NCBI GenBank assembly: GCA_029531795.1
Contig: JAPEIS010000009.1
Span: forward strand, 1,178,001 to 1,242,000
DNA length: 64,000 nt
Direction of reading: 5' to 3'
Source of the DNA: Sclerotinia nivalis
Taxonomy: Eukaryota; Ascomycota; Leotiomycetes; Helotiales; Sclerotiniaceae
The notes below the pieces were generated by a model. It did not search any database, had not been told where the DNA came from, and saw nothing but the letters and a program-made list of their open reading frames with translations. Position numbers and translations under genes: made by a program. This document shows, in pieces, positions 45,330 through 56,008 of this stretch; the stretch's first letter is position 1, and each line of letters opens with the position of its first letter.

Positions 45330-46463
45330 ATGGCAGATCCCCTTCTATCATCATTATGTCGCATCTGTCATATTAATCCCACAAAGTATACATGTCCACG
45401 ATGCTCTCAACAAACATGTTCACTTCCCTGCTCCAAACGTCACAAAGTCTGGTCATCATGCTCCGGTATTCGCGATCCTACTGTCTACAAACCGAAATCA
45501 CAATTGGCAACTCCTTCAGGCATTGATCATGATTACAATTTCCTCCATTCCATTGAACATCGAATCGAGAGATCGGAAAAAGAGATTGTGGAAGAGCGAG
45601 GACTTGTAAAGAAAATGGAACTCCAATTGGCAAGACAAGGCCAAAAGGATGATAGAAGACGACCCAACAAAACCCCAGGGCATCAGCGCGAAGATTTTAT
45701 CACTAGAATGCTACATAATTCTGGAATAACACTAGTCAAAGCACCCAGTGGAATGTCTAGAAATTTGGAGAACACATCTAGTTGGAGTAAAACCCAGAAG
45801 TGTATGAATTGGCAGATGGAATGGATTCGAGAGCCAGATGTCGGCGGGAGGATATTGCATAAATCAATAGACAAATGGTCAATCAACGACACCTACTCAG
45901 TACTCTTGGAAGAGCAACGAAGATTGAACATGGCGCCAGAGGAAAAAGCTGCGTTGAAAAAGAGGAAGGCAAATGAGTTGAAAGAGAATAAGGCTAAGAG
46001 AATTAAGTCAGTTGAACATTTGTTGGATATACCACCGCTTTCCTCGTTTCAAGATTCGACTGGAGCCTGGAACATAATTTTAGATCAGCGAACAATTTCG
46101 AAAGACCAGGATTCCACATACCAAACGAATACACCGCGGAAGCTTGATTCCAAGTATCATTTCTATCTCCATCGACCTAAGACTCGATCATCATATCCTA
46201 AAGTACTGGTACCTCTGGACCCAACACAGTCAATATCCAAAGTTCTAGAGAATCACACAGTCCTCGAATTTCCTACCTTCTACGTTTTTGAAAAAGACAA
46301 ACTTCCAGAGACATTTATGCTGGAAAAGGATTATATCGAAGCTACTGGAGATGGACCAGAGGTGGAAAGTGAGGAATCTGAAGATGAGGATACTAGTAGT
46401 AGTGAATCTTCTTCGGGTGATGATGAAGATGTGGAAATGGAGGATGGAGAGATCGCATCATGA
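45330..46463 (+). CDS. bcd1: HIT-type zinc finger protein, box C/D snoRNP assembly factor BCD1
   Basis: Single-exon protein of 377 residues. Residues 10-44 form an HIT zinc finger with ligands Cys10, Cys13, Cys22, Cys25, Cys30, Cys34, His38 and Cys44 (CRIC...CPRC...C...C...H...C), directly at the N-terminus as in yeast Bcd1 and human ZNHIT6. Family members are needed for box C/D snoRNA accumulation through snoRNP assembly in the nucleus. The middle holds a Lys/Glu-rich helix (RRLNMAPEEKAALKKRKANE) and a C-terminal domain with YHFYLHRPKTRSSYPKVLVP and LEFPTFYVFEK. The acidic Ser/Asp/Glu tail is probably phosphorylated. Symbol given by family resemblance. Confidence 0.88.
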   Translation: MADPLLSSLCRICHINPTKYTCPRCSQQTCSLPCSKRHKVWSSCSGIRDPTVYKPKSQLATPSGIDHDYNFLHSIEHRIERSEKEIVEERGLVKKMELQLARQGQKDDRRRPNKTPGHQREDFITRMLHNSGITLVKAPSGMSRNLENTSSWSKTQKCMNWQMEWIREPDVGGRILHKSIDKWSINDTYSVLLEEQRRLNMAPEEKAALKKRKANELKENKAKRIKSVEHLLDIPPLSSFQDSTGAWNIILDQRTISKDQDSTYQTNTPRKLDSKYHFYLHRPKTRSSYPKVLVPLDPTQSISKVLENHTVLEFPTFYVFEKDKLPETFMLEKDYIEATGDGPEVESEESEDEDTSSSESSSGDDEDVEMEDGEIAS

Positions 46464-47390
46464 AGTATATGGTCCGTTGCCGTCAAATTGTATATGTATA
46501 AAAGTATTGCTTCCCATGATACCCACACGTTAGTAATTCAACATATATTCGTTCAAATAATCTACTATTTCTATACCATTTAAGAGAGCCTTGGATTAAT
46601 TTACTCTATTATGCTCTTATACAAATCTTAATTCTTATTTAATTCAATTCTCTTCTGAAATACCAAATACCAAATACCAAATACCAAACTCGTTCTCGAT
46701 GAGCTTAAAATATCTCTCTGGTCACCAAGAACTCGCTCGCCCACCCACCACGTATCAAAATCAGGCATTCCCGGCGAGATTATTTTAATCTTCTGATATC
46801 TCCATTCTTAAAGTTCTGGGTTCATGAAATTTGGATTAGAATGGGTTGCAAATCCATATATGAGAACAATATCTCGAGATGTTCAAAATTCAGTGTTTCC
46901 TTATCTGTAAATGGTTTACCGTACGTGAGGTCGTGTAAAGTGGTTTTTAATCGGTGATAAGGTTTCCGTGCCAACAACTACGGTTTTGTACGGTTTTCCC
47001 TTTGCCTTGAAATTTGACGCGCCTCTCTAAGTGATAAAACATTTTACAAACACACGATCAGTACCTGCGTGATCTAAAATAACAGTAGGTCTTCTTGAAT
47101 CTCATGAAGTAAGCCAAATATCCACATTTCTAGGAAGTACGTGGAGGGTTATCTGGAATTTATATTTACTGATAGCAAACAGAGGTGGATTCACCCCGCT
47201 AAATACGATTGGATCAACGGAAGCACCAAATTTCAAACGACGAAATACAAATACAAATACTCATACACTTAAACAACAACACAACTTCAAACGGGTCGTC
47301 AACACTTCGAGAACAACAACACCACCTCATATATTACCACGCATTCAAAGAAGAACTCGCCCGTCACCAGTAACGGAGCATAGCCCATCT
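46464..47390. other. Intergenic / probable 5' end of the SNF2 gene
   Basis: About 930 bases. A reading frame in phase with the downstream SNF2 gene is open from 47073 with no ATG, so true 5' exons probably start here. A possible intron is GTACGT at 47137 to CAG at 47182 with a TACTGAT branch-like word. An AAATACC repeat lies at 46658-46688. Confidence 0.5.
46658..46688. repeat. AAATACC tandem repeat
   Basis: Four copies of AAATACC in tandem, followed by AAAC. Confidence 0.75.
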
Positions 47391-50300
47391 TTGAGTGCCC
47401 TCGGCGATTCAACTTCACTCTTTGATTCGTCTCTTGAAATCATTGGTCGAGCATCCAATTCAAGTTCAGCAAGGAAAGGAACCGTGGTTGTGCTTGATAC
47501 TACAAAATACGACAGATATTCCATTGAAAAAGGGAACAAAATGGTTAGGGAAATATCTCCAGCAAAGGTGCAGGCACCTCGGCCAGAAGAGCCTAAAGAT
47601 CAATATCGACCCCCCCAAAGCAATGCCGCAAATCATTTATCAAGCATTCCTAGATTCGGAGAAGCTACACTTCCACAGTCTCCACTGAATCGTAAATCTC
47701 AGCAACAATACTCCGAGTTATTCATTCAACCAAAATCTCGTCCCGAATTTCATAGAGATGCGGAAAAACACGGTGTGTATTCTGGCGTCATATTAACTTT
47801 CAGTGCTAATCTATATGTAGCACATCCACACTTACAAGCAGCGAAAGATGCTGCCCGAAAGATTATCGACCCCTTCATGCCACGAGCTCCAGCCGAATAC
47901 AACAAGCCAGCAGTTCGTGCACCAGTTCCAGGTTCCTCATCATATGCAACGACTCACCCCGCACCTCCACCGACCTTCGGATCCCTTCCAAACAGTAATG
48001 GAGGCTTCCAATCTATAAATACCTATACATCCAACAATTACGTGGATCTTACCACGTCTAAGCCGAATTACAATGAGACACACATCTATGTTGATCCTGC
48101 AAAGGCACAAGAAGATTTAAAAGCACTTCTGGAGGGCGTTATTGAGGATGAGGAAGATACAAAACCTAGAACTAGATCACGCAGAAAGAAGAAGGATGCA
48201 GAGGTAGACGACTTGATGGCACAAATGAATGGGCTAAATGTCGAATCGGATGAAAAGCTCGAAGTTGCATCGGAAGACGAAGAAGAGGAAGATGATGGGA
48301 CTGTCGAAGGAATTAATGTCAAACTACTTCCTCATCAAGTTGAAGGTTTGGAATGGATGATTGGAAGAGAGATTGGCACAGGAAAGAAAGGCATGGTACC
48401 CAAAGGAGGCATTCTTGCTGATGACATGGGTTTGGGAAAGACATTACAATCGATTTCACTCATTCTGAGCAATCCTAAACCATCTAGTTCAGACGAAACT
48501 CACAGTAAACGCAAATTACCTTCCGGTCTGGACAAATGTACTTTGGTTGTTGCACCTCTTGCACTTATTCGACAATGGGAAGCCGAAATCAAGGACAAGG
48601 TTGAAAGCAGTCACTCTCTTCATGTATGTGTTCATCATGGCCCTCAGCGTACGAAAAGATTCCAAGATCTCAGAAAATATGACGTCGTCATCACAACTTA
48701 TCAGATCCTTGTTTCGGAATGGGGTAATTCGTCCAAGGATGATGATGATGAAGGTGTCAAGGTCGGCTGTTTTGGTATACAATGGTACAGAGTCATTCTT
48801 GATGAGGCCCATACTATCAAAAATCGAAATGCCAAAGCTACACAAGCATGTTATGCTCTTCGAAGTCACTATCGTTGGTGCTTGACAGGAACGCCAATGC
48901 AGAACAATTTAGATGAATTGCAAAGTCTCATCAAATTCTTGAGAATTAAACCATACGATAATCTCCGTGAATGGAAGGACCAAATCGATCGACCAATGAA
49001 AAATGGTAGAGGTGATGTCGCAATCAAGCGTCTTCGTCACTATTTGCAAATTTTCATGAAGCGACGCACCAAAGAAATCTTAAAGAAGGATGGAGCTTTG
49101 AATCCTGGAGGGAAACCTTCGGTTCCTGGACAAGCCAATTCAACAGGTTTTAAGGTCGTGGAGCGTAGAATTGAGAAAGTATTTGCCGAATTCTCACCAG
49201 AAGAGCGCAAATTTTATGAAAGATTGGAAGCACGTACCGATGCAAGTATCGAAGAAATGATGGGTGGAAGCAAAGTCAACTACGCAAGTGCATTGGTATT
49301 GCTGTTGCGTCTGAGACAAGCTTGTAATCATCCAAAACTTGTGGGAAATAAATTGGGAAAAGATACCGATGCTCTTTCAGCAGAAACTAGCAACCCTAAA
49401 TCAAAATCAACAACGGACGTTGATGAGATGGCAGACATGTTTGGTTCTTTGGGTGTAGGCTCCAAGAAATGTGAGGTTTGTCAAATCGGGCTTGGTAAAG
49501 AAGCTATTTCACAGGGTGCTATTCGTTGTTTGGATTGTGAAGCAGATTTGGATGAGATATCTGGTAAGAAGCTCAGCCCAAAGAAAAAGACGAAGGAAAA
49601 GAAGAGCAAGAAGGATAAGAAGCACAAGGCATCTAAACCAGTTCCAATTCGTAAGCCGAGGAATAGGAATATCATTGAAGATAGTGATGATGAGGAAGAA
49701 GAAGGCGAATGGCTTGTCGGAGATAAGAAACGTGGTGCTGTTACTTTAGAAAAAGCTGGTGGAAAAGAGGATGAGAACTGTGAAGGTGGTGGTGAATGGC
49801 TTGATTCAGATCATGATTCAGATCTTGATGATTCTTTCCCTGATATCCAAGATATTGGCAAAAAAAAGGCCATCAATCTTGATAGTGATGATGAAGAGGC
49901 TGCCGATGAATCTTTTGAGGAGTCGGAAGAAGATGAGTCCTCTGAAGAGGAGGAGGAAACGGATGTTGAGGATGAATTTGGTTCCGACGAAGAAGCTGAG
50001 CTTTCTAGAGTTGCTGCATCTACTAAGATTACACATTTGATGAAAATCCTAGGAAAGGAAGCGGCTCAGCATAAATTCATCGTCTTTTCACAGTTCACGT
50101 CAATGTTGGATCTTGTTGAGCCATTCTTACGCCAAAAAGGTTTCAAATATACTAGATATGATGGTGGTATGAGGAACGATCTTCGTGAAGCCAGTTTGGA
50201 CAGACTTCGTAACGACGAGAATTGCAGAGTCTTACTTTGTAGTTTGAAGTGTGGCTCTCTAGGGCTCAATCTTACAGCTGCTACTCGTGTAGTTATCCTC

Positions 50301-50802
50301 GAGCCATTCTGGAACCCCGTAAGTTTTTTCTATTGCTCACATTGTATTACATGATCAGCGTTACTAACAGATACTTTTATAGTTCGTTGAAGAACAAGCC
50401 ATTGATCGTGTGCATCGTCTCACGCAGAAAATTGATGTTATTGTGTACAAGATCACCATCAAAGATACAGTTGAAGAGCGTATTCTACTTCTCCAAGAAA
50501 AAAAACGAGAGCTTGCAAATCAAACTATCGAAGGTGGTAAAGGCGGTGCTGGTAAATTGGGCATGAAGGAGATTCTTCAATTGTTCAGAAGAGATGCTGA
50601 ACACGCTCCACGTGCTGCTGGTGCGTATGACCTGGGCGCGAAGCCTAGAATTTTAAAAGAGTCCGCAAGCAGGAGTCCAAGTAAGAGCGCGGCGAATTTG
50701 GATAGTTACGGTTCGCAAACTGCGTCAGCGCCAAGAAAGATTACACCAACTCCATTTCAAGCTAAGAAAATAGAAGATTCGGTTTATGGTAGAAGATGGT
50801 GA
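47391..50802 (+). CDS. SNF2-family DNA-dependent ATPase/helicase, 2 exons resolved, 5' end uncertain
   Basis: At least 1,115 residues; exons 47391-50318 and 50383-50802 (intron donor GTAAGT, branch TACTAAC). Counting from 47391, motif I ADDMGLGKTLQS is at about 342, DEAH in VILDEAHTIKN at about 470, LTGTPMQNN at about 497, the C-terminal helicase lobe from KFIVFSQFTSMLDLV (about 894) and SLKCGSLGLNLTAA (about 950), then NPFVEEQAIDRVHRLTQK across the intron. Between the lobes there is an atypical insert: a four-Cys pair motif CEVCQIGLG...CLDCEADL (about 693-720) and a long Lys-rich then Asp/Glu/Ser-rich stretch. No canonical RING is visible. This places it near the Rad5/Rad16/Uls1 branch or a fungal-specific relative, acting on chromatin or DNA repair. 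The coordinate 47391 is a TTG; the first in-frame ATG is at about 47541, and the frame is open upstream to 47073. Confidence 0.88.
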
Positions 50803-51649
50803 TTTGCTAAGAGTTCAATTATTGGTAGTTTGGTTATGATGGTTTGTCTAGATTTTGTCTAGATAGGAAATATCTTGTGATAGATTTGGGATACATTGTG
50901 GTTGGGTTACGGCATGGAGGACTGGGCGCTCTGAGGGTTTGTTCAGTCCTTCTTTTGGGATCCTGGACGGGCATATGATGATAAATGGCTGTTAAATGAG
51001 AAATGAAAAGTATTATTATTTAAGGATGGCAATTGTGATATATTTGAGTAGCCCATATTGTTCTTGTTGACTATTTATCTAAATCAAGCCTCCATTGATG
51101 GATGGGTGGTTTTAGCCTCAAAACTAACTAATCAGTATTACAACAAGTCATTCCATTGTATAATAACGTTATTGTATCACCAATTGCTATACCCGTCCAT
51201 AATCGAAAGTATCACAAAATTAAATTAAGTATATCTTCATTTTCGATCAATCTACCCAAAGTAGATGCACAGCAGCGCACACCTCGCTCGGACGTAAATT
51301 TGATCATCGACCCCTCCGGGCCCTCCGGGCACTTCCCTTGCAAAAATGATTATGTACGTAGTATCGTTATCGCCGAAATATTGGCAAGGCAAGATTGGTC
51401 GCTTTGTTGATAGAAATTAATGCATTCTAAAAGATCTGATAAATGGTGAATGGTATAAGTAGCTTTTGTGTTTTATGTTTTTTGTTCTGAATTTAATTGT
51501 AGGATTGTGAGGTTCTTTACTTTGTGCTTTAGGATTTATATTTTATATTTTATAGGTATATCTTATAAGTATATTTGGAAAGTTCATCAGTTTTCAGTGG
51601 TTTGATACGAATTACGGAAATATTGTTACCTTGTTACCTAGTAGATATA
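50803..51649. other. Intergenic, no gene seen
   Basis: About 850 bases between two genes on the same strand. Includes a CCCTCCGGG tandem pair near 51311-51328. Nothing else. Confidence 0.5.
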
Positions 51650-52499
51650 ATGACTTCAACTTCAATTGTAGGCAGTACCGGTCTTGTCGTACGTATTCCC
51701 TCCCCTCAATCATCTCCTTCATCACACAGCATCTAACCAAACACAGGGCTCTCATATCCTCAACATCCTCCTCTCCCACCCCTCCATCTCAACCATCCAT
51801 TCGCTCTCTCGCCGCAGCCCTCCAGAATCCACCACAACCTCCACCAGACTTCACCCCCTCATCTCCGAAGACACAAAATCCTGGTCTACACTCCTCTCCT
51901 CCATCTCTCCCCCTCCCAGTATCTTTTTCTCCGCGCTAGGAACGACAAAGGCGCAAGCGGGTAGTATTGAAGCACAGCGCAAAATCGATCTAGAATTGAA
52001 TTTAGAACTTGCGAGGACATTTGCCAATGCTAGTCCTGGTTCAAAATCCGATGGAAAAGATGGAAAGGATGAGAACAATCAAGAAAACAATAAAGAAAAC
52101 AACAAAATCTACATCCTAATCTCCACGCACAACGCCAACGCGACCTCCATAATCCCGTACTCGAAAATGAAAGGCGAGTTAGAAGATAAGATTATCGCGC
52201 TTCAGGATTCGTTTAAACATGTTATTATTGTGAGACCGGGACTCATAGTGGGAGAGAGAAATGATTCCAGACCCGCGGAGTTTGTGATGAGGAAGGTGGC
52301 GGGGTGGGCGGGCTGGGCTGGTGCGGGTTTTAAGGATTTTTGGGCACAGGATGCGGGGGTTATTGCGAGGGCGGCGGTGAATGCCGGGCTGAGGGCGCTG
52401 GAGGGGAGGGATGCGGATGGGAACGAGATTCCGAGGGTGTGGGTGTTGGGGCAGGGGGATATTGTTAGATTGGGGAGGGAGGAGTGGAAGGGGGAGTGA
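51650..52499 (+). CDS. fmp52: FMP52-like NAD(P)-binding protein, 2 exons
   Basis: A 263-residue protein of the FMP52 family (atypical SDR, HTATIP2/TIP30-like), associated with the mitochondrial outer membrane in yeast. Exons are 51650-51688 and 51747-52499; the 58-nt intron (donor GTACGT, branch ATCTAAC, acceptor CACAG) falls inside the dinucleotide-binding motif, giving [14 protein letters not shown]. Further family features are [10 protein letters not shown] after strand 2, [14 protein letters not shown] for strand 4, [13 protein letters not shown] with the active YxxxK, and [11 protein letters not shown] low-complexity insert rich in Asn/Lys/Asp ([10 protein letters not shown]) lies before the strand [12 protein letters not shown]-rich, Gly-codon-heavy 3' end. 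Function of the family is poorly defined. Confidence 0.88.
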
Positions 52500-52545
52500 G
52501 GGGTGGGAGGAGGGTTGGTCTAAGATTGTGGGGTTTTTCAGAGTT

Positions 52546-52593
52546 GGATGGATGGGTGGATGGATGGGTGGATGGATGGATGGATGGATGGAG
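52546..52593. repeat. GGAT microsatellite
   Basis: About twelve near-perfect GGAT/GGGT units just after the FMP52-like stop codon, in the presumed 3' UTR. Confidence 0.85.
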
Positions 52594-52855
52594 TTTTAAA
52601 TTGGTGTGTTATTACTGGGTTTGGGGTGTAAGGATTGTTGTATTGTAGTTTATTTGTAAATTGTTGTTTTCATTCAATTATAGATATGCTATGCCGTTAT
52701 TTCGTAATTCTGATCCATTTCCATCGTTTCTTCCTCTCATCATACATCAGATACAAAAAGTAATCCCATTTAAATCTCAATTCCATTCCACCTTCCACCT
52801 TCCAACCCAAACATTCCCCTTCCTCGCTCACACAACCCTTCCTCCCTCTCTCACC

Positions 52856-53323
52856 TCACACACCCTCCCTCCCCCCCTTCTTCTCCCTCCCCCCAAACCC
52901 ACTCCTCTTCTCTCCACTCACATTCACATTCCCCTTACTCCTCTCGGGCCCCCCACCCTGTTCATCCGTCTTCTGACTAACATCCCTATTCGCGGGACTC
53001 ACTTCAAGCGGATTACCATATCCTTCTTTCTTTTCCCCCTTCCCCGCTTGATCTTTTTCCGACTCGGGATTAGTGATGTTGGGATCGAAGGCGGCGGATT
53101 GTTTGCCTGCGGCGGCGTCGTCCGTGCCGGATTTACTGTATTCGGTGGGGGAGGTGTTGATGCTGTCTTTTTGTTGGGAGTCTTTGCGGGGGATTTGGGG
53201 GGTGGGGGTGCTGGTGAAGGGACGGGTGAGGGGGAGGGTGGCTGGGAGGGTGGGTTTGCTGTGGATTGTGGTGGGTGCGAGGCGGATGAGACGGGTGAGA
53301 CGGAGGAAGTGGGTAGGAGACAT
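52856..53323 (-). CDS. Predicted mitochondrial small protein, unknown function
   Basis: A 155-residue protein starting at ATG 53323 (MSPTHFLRLTRLIRLAPTT); the open frame extends further upstream, but this Met starts a good mitochondrial presequence rich in Arg, Leu and Thr and lacking acids. The mature part is hydrophilic and disordered in style: YSKSGTDDAAAGKQSAAFDP, then NPLEVSPANRDVSQ and a Gly/Lys/Glu-rich tail. This order of motifs is common to a small uncharacterised fungal family as I remember it. No domain is known. It is convergent with the FMP52-like gene. A 226-codon antisense frame over the same DNA is its shadow. Confidence 0.72.
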   Translation of the reverse strand: MSPTHFLRLTRLIRLAPTTIHSKPTLPATLPLTRPFTSTPTPQIPRKDSQQKDSINTSPTEYSKSGTDDAAAGKQSAAFDPNITNPESEKDQAGKGEKKEGYGNPLEVSPANRDVSQKTDEQGGGPERSKGNVNVSGEKRSGFGGREKKGGREGV

Positions 53324-54382
53324 GATTATGTTGTATTGTAGTTGTGTTTGTGTTTGTTGAAGGTTGTTTATCTCGTGGTAGATTATGGAGATAGCAGCTC
53401 TAGAATTTGGATTAGCTATGTATTTGGAATCCATTTGGATCGAATTGGATTGGATATACAGTTATTGAAGAATGTAGATTCAACTTACATTGAGTTTGAA
53501 TTGAACTGAATATTTCAAATTTGTTTACAATTGAAATGGTGTTTTTTTGTTTGTAGATGTGTTAAATATAAAATGGACAAGATTCTACTCTCTCCAGTTG
53601 CATGCGTGGAAATGACGACGACGTCATTGAGGAGCTTTAATATTTGGAGCTACCCCGCATTATCTTGCCCCTGGGCAGAATTATGGTTATCCAATTAATC
53701 GAATGCGAAATGGAATCTATCGGTCAGCATCTCAATATATTGTGTTGTGATTGAAATATGCTACCTTTTGTTTTGAAATGTTACTTTTCAATTATGTTGA
53801 TATGTAATAACATAATGTTAAACAGAGACAATGACAATATTCAGTTAGTTTTAGATTTGTTGTTCATCAGTACCTAGTAACCTGAATTAGATTGCTGCTA
53901 CTCAAGTATCGGTACGTTATGATATGTGATGCTGAATTTATTGTAAGCAATATTTTTGCCACGCTCTCGATGTATTTCGTCTTCGTACTAATCTTATTTC
54001 GGTTGTCCGAGTTGCTTCTATCGAATTGTGTAATCCTGCAAGAAGCATGGTATCGATCCGGATATCTAGACATGCGAGTTTTTGTATAGAAGATTTGAAA
54101 TCGCATTTCTAGTAGTACATTCTTCCCCGTGCATATGCAGTAGCGTTTATGTCAATAAAGGACTAAAAGATGGGGGAAGGTTAGAAAGGAGAGTCTTCTC
54201 CTTCTGGTGGAATCTGAATAAACACAAATCTTGGTAACGCCACCGTTAGTCTTGATGTCATGATTTACTAGGTAGGTACCATATCCCTCATACATCTCAA
54301 GGGGAAGGAGCTTTAGAATTTGAATCTGAGTTATAAACATCACATACTCTCTCTTCCTTTCATCTTCATTCAAACCATTCCA
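53324..54382. other. Intergenic, divergent promoter region
   Basis: About 1.06 kb, AT-rich, between divergent genes. No regulatory site or RNA recognised. Confidence 0.5.
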
Positions 54383-54852
54383 ATGTTGCGCATTATTTCA
54401 AGAAAGACTTTCTCCCAATCTTCAGCTAAAATCTTCAAGCCTACGACTCTTTTTTCAAGAAATATGGCCGATAAGCGTGTTGAGCAAGCTGCCCAAGCTG
54501 CTGGTGAAAAGAAGGATACCAACCCTTCCGTAAGTAACCAGTTTACCTCACCAGCGTAGTTCTTCGGGTGTATTAAGCTGATCAAACTTAGAATCCTTCA
54601 GTCATTTCATCTGGAGGCGCAATTGGAAAACAATTCAACCCCGATGGAAACATTGGACAAATTGGTGAGAAGATTGGTGGTCCATTCTCAAAGGTAACAC
54701 TCTGAATCATATTCTATTTCCAATTCCAAAATCTGATTCGTAAATAGGACGGTGCTATCGGTTCCCAATTCGATGCCGCAAAGGATGGTCTCGCTGGACA
54801 AGTTGAGAAGGCTGTTGATGGACCAAGTAGACCTGCTACTGAGAAGAAGTAA
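54383..54852 (+). CDS. Small Gly-rich conserved fungal protein, 3 exons
   Basis: A 117-residue protein from exons 54383-54529, 54592-54693 and 54748-54852, all phase 0 with GT-AG borders. The first 27 residues (MLRIISRKTFSQSSAKIFKP...) look like a mitochondrial targeting sequence; a second start at 54464 (MADKRVEQAAQ) would give a cytosolic form. The mature part carries imperfect repeats: GGAIGKQFNPDGNIGQIGEK, IGGPFSKDGAIGSQFDA and a short Lys tail. Such Gly-Ala-Ile-Gly repeats recur in small fungal proteins of unknown function. Two alternative starts would allow dual targeting, which is inference. Confidence 0.8.
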
Positions 54853-56008
54853 TGACTTAAGAGGGTGATGAAGGGTGGTGATAAGGTTATAAGCTGAAAT
54901 GTATTATTTTTGGACGTCTTCCACATCAGAAGATTGGCCGGTGTACTACAATCGATGAATAATGGAACTTTGGTTCAACGACATATACTTTGGTGACCTG
55001 CCGTAGTTGAAATTGAGAATGTGATATTTGCTGCGGACGCTTTGAATACACCGATAATCTTCAAGTGGTATAGTGACAATCCCAGTCTCGTACAATGCCG
55101 TCCTTTCTATGAACTTGCTCATCAACTTTGATGAGCAACCCACTTGCTGTTTTGATTCCCGTATCGACCTACTATACTGTCATAATCCAAGACACGAGAC
55201 ATCGGGATCTGGTGTCGAATATTTGTCCACTAAAATATTGTCCTGCACCACAGTTTGCGAAGTAAAAAGAGTTTGCACCCAGGGCCTTCAACCGAGTCCA
55301 GTTACGTATTGACGATTTATATTCTGGCCTGGCTATCCGCGCTCCCTGGGAAATGTGATTGCTCATTTTCGGAGGCCAAATAACATAACTCATGCTGCCG
55401 TACCACGATTGATGGAACAAATTTGATAATATCAATTTGAGAATTCGAGAATAGCATCAAAAATGAGAATATTCGGAACAAAGAAAATCAATTTGATCTT
55501 CGGCTTCGATAAAACTTTCTTCCGATCGGATAAACCTTTAACAGGGGAATCTTTTTAATCGAAGGCGTTTAGCTTGCTTGTGATGGCGTGCTTTCTCGTG
55601 CTCTCACGTATTTCCTTCAAATTCACTACTATCAATTTTTTAACACGGCAAGTGAAGAAAGAAGGTGGGTTTGAAAGTGGTAAAATTTCATATGAAGGAC
55701 TCTATTTACTATTCCTAAAAGGTGATTAATCGGAATCTCGGTTTTACATTCCAATTGATAAGGCCAAAGATTATATATCACATATCACACTAAATCTTTC
55801 TCTTTCAGGTTAAGTTGTGAAGGGATATTATTTCCTTCTACTCAGAGTACATTGTTGACTTTTCTACTTTATTTACAACAAACTCATTCTTTTTCATTCT
55901 ATCCAGTGTATCAAGACAATTGGTCTTGAATTTCTCTTTTCTTTCATTTGCACTTTTGTGTTGTAGAAAGTTCTTCGAAGGTAACCCCGCCACCATCAAG
56001 TCGCAAGA
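54853..56008. promoter_or_regulatory. Intergenic and MET10 promoter region
   Basis: About 1.16 kb. The last 250 bases form a CT-rich leader before the sulfite reductase gene. No specific sulfur-regulator site was assigned. Confidence 0.45.

Noticed and set aside
52661..53341. 226-codon plus-strand frame
   Set aside because: Antisense shadow of the minus-strand predicted mitochondrial protein; compositionally driven by its GC-rich codons.
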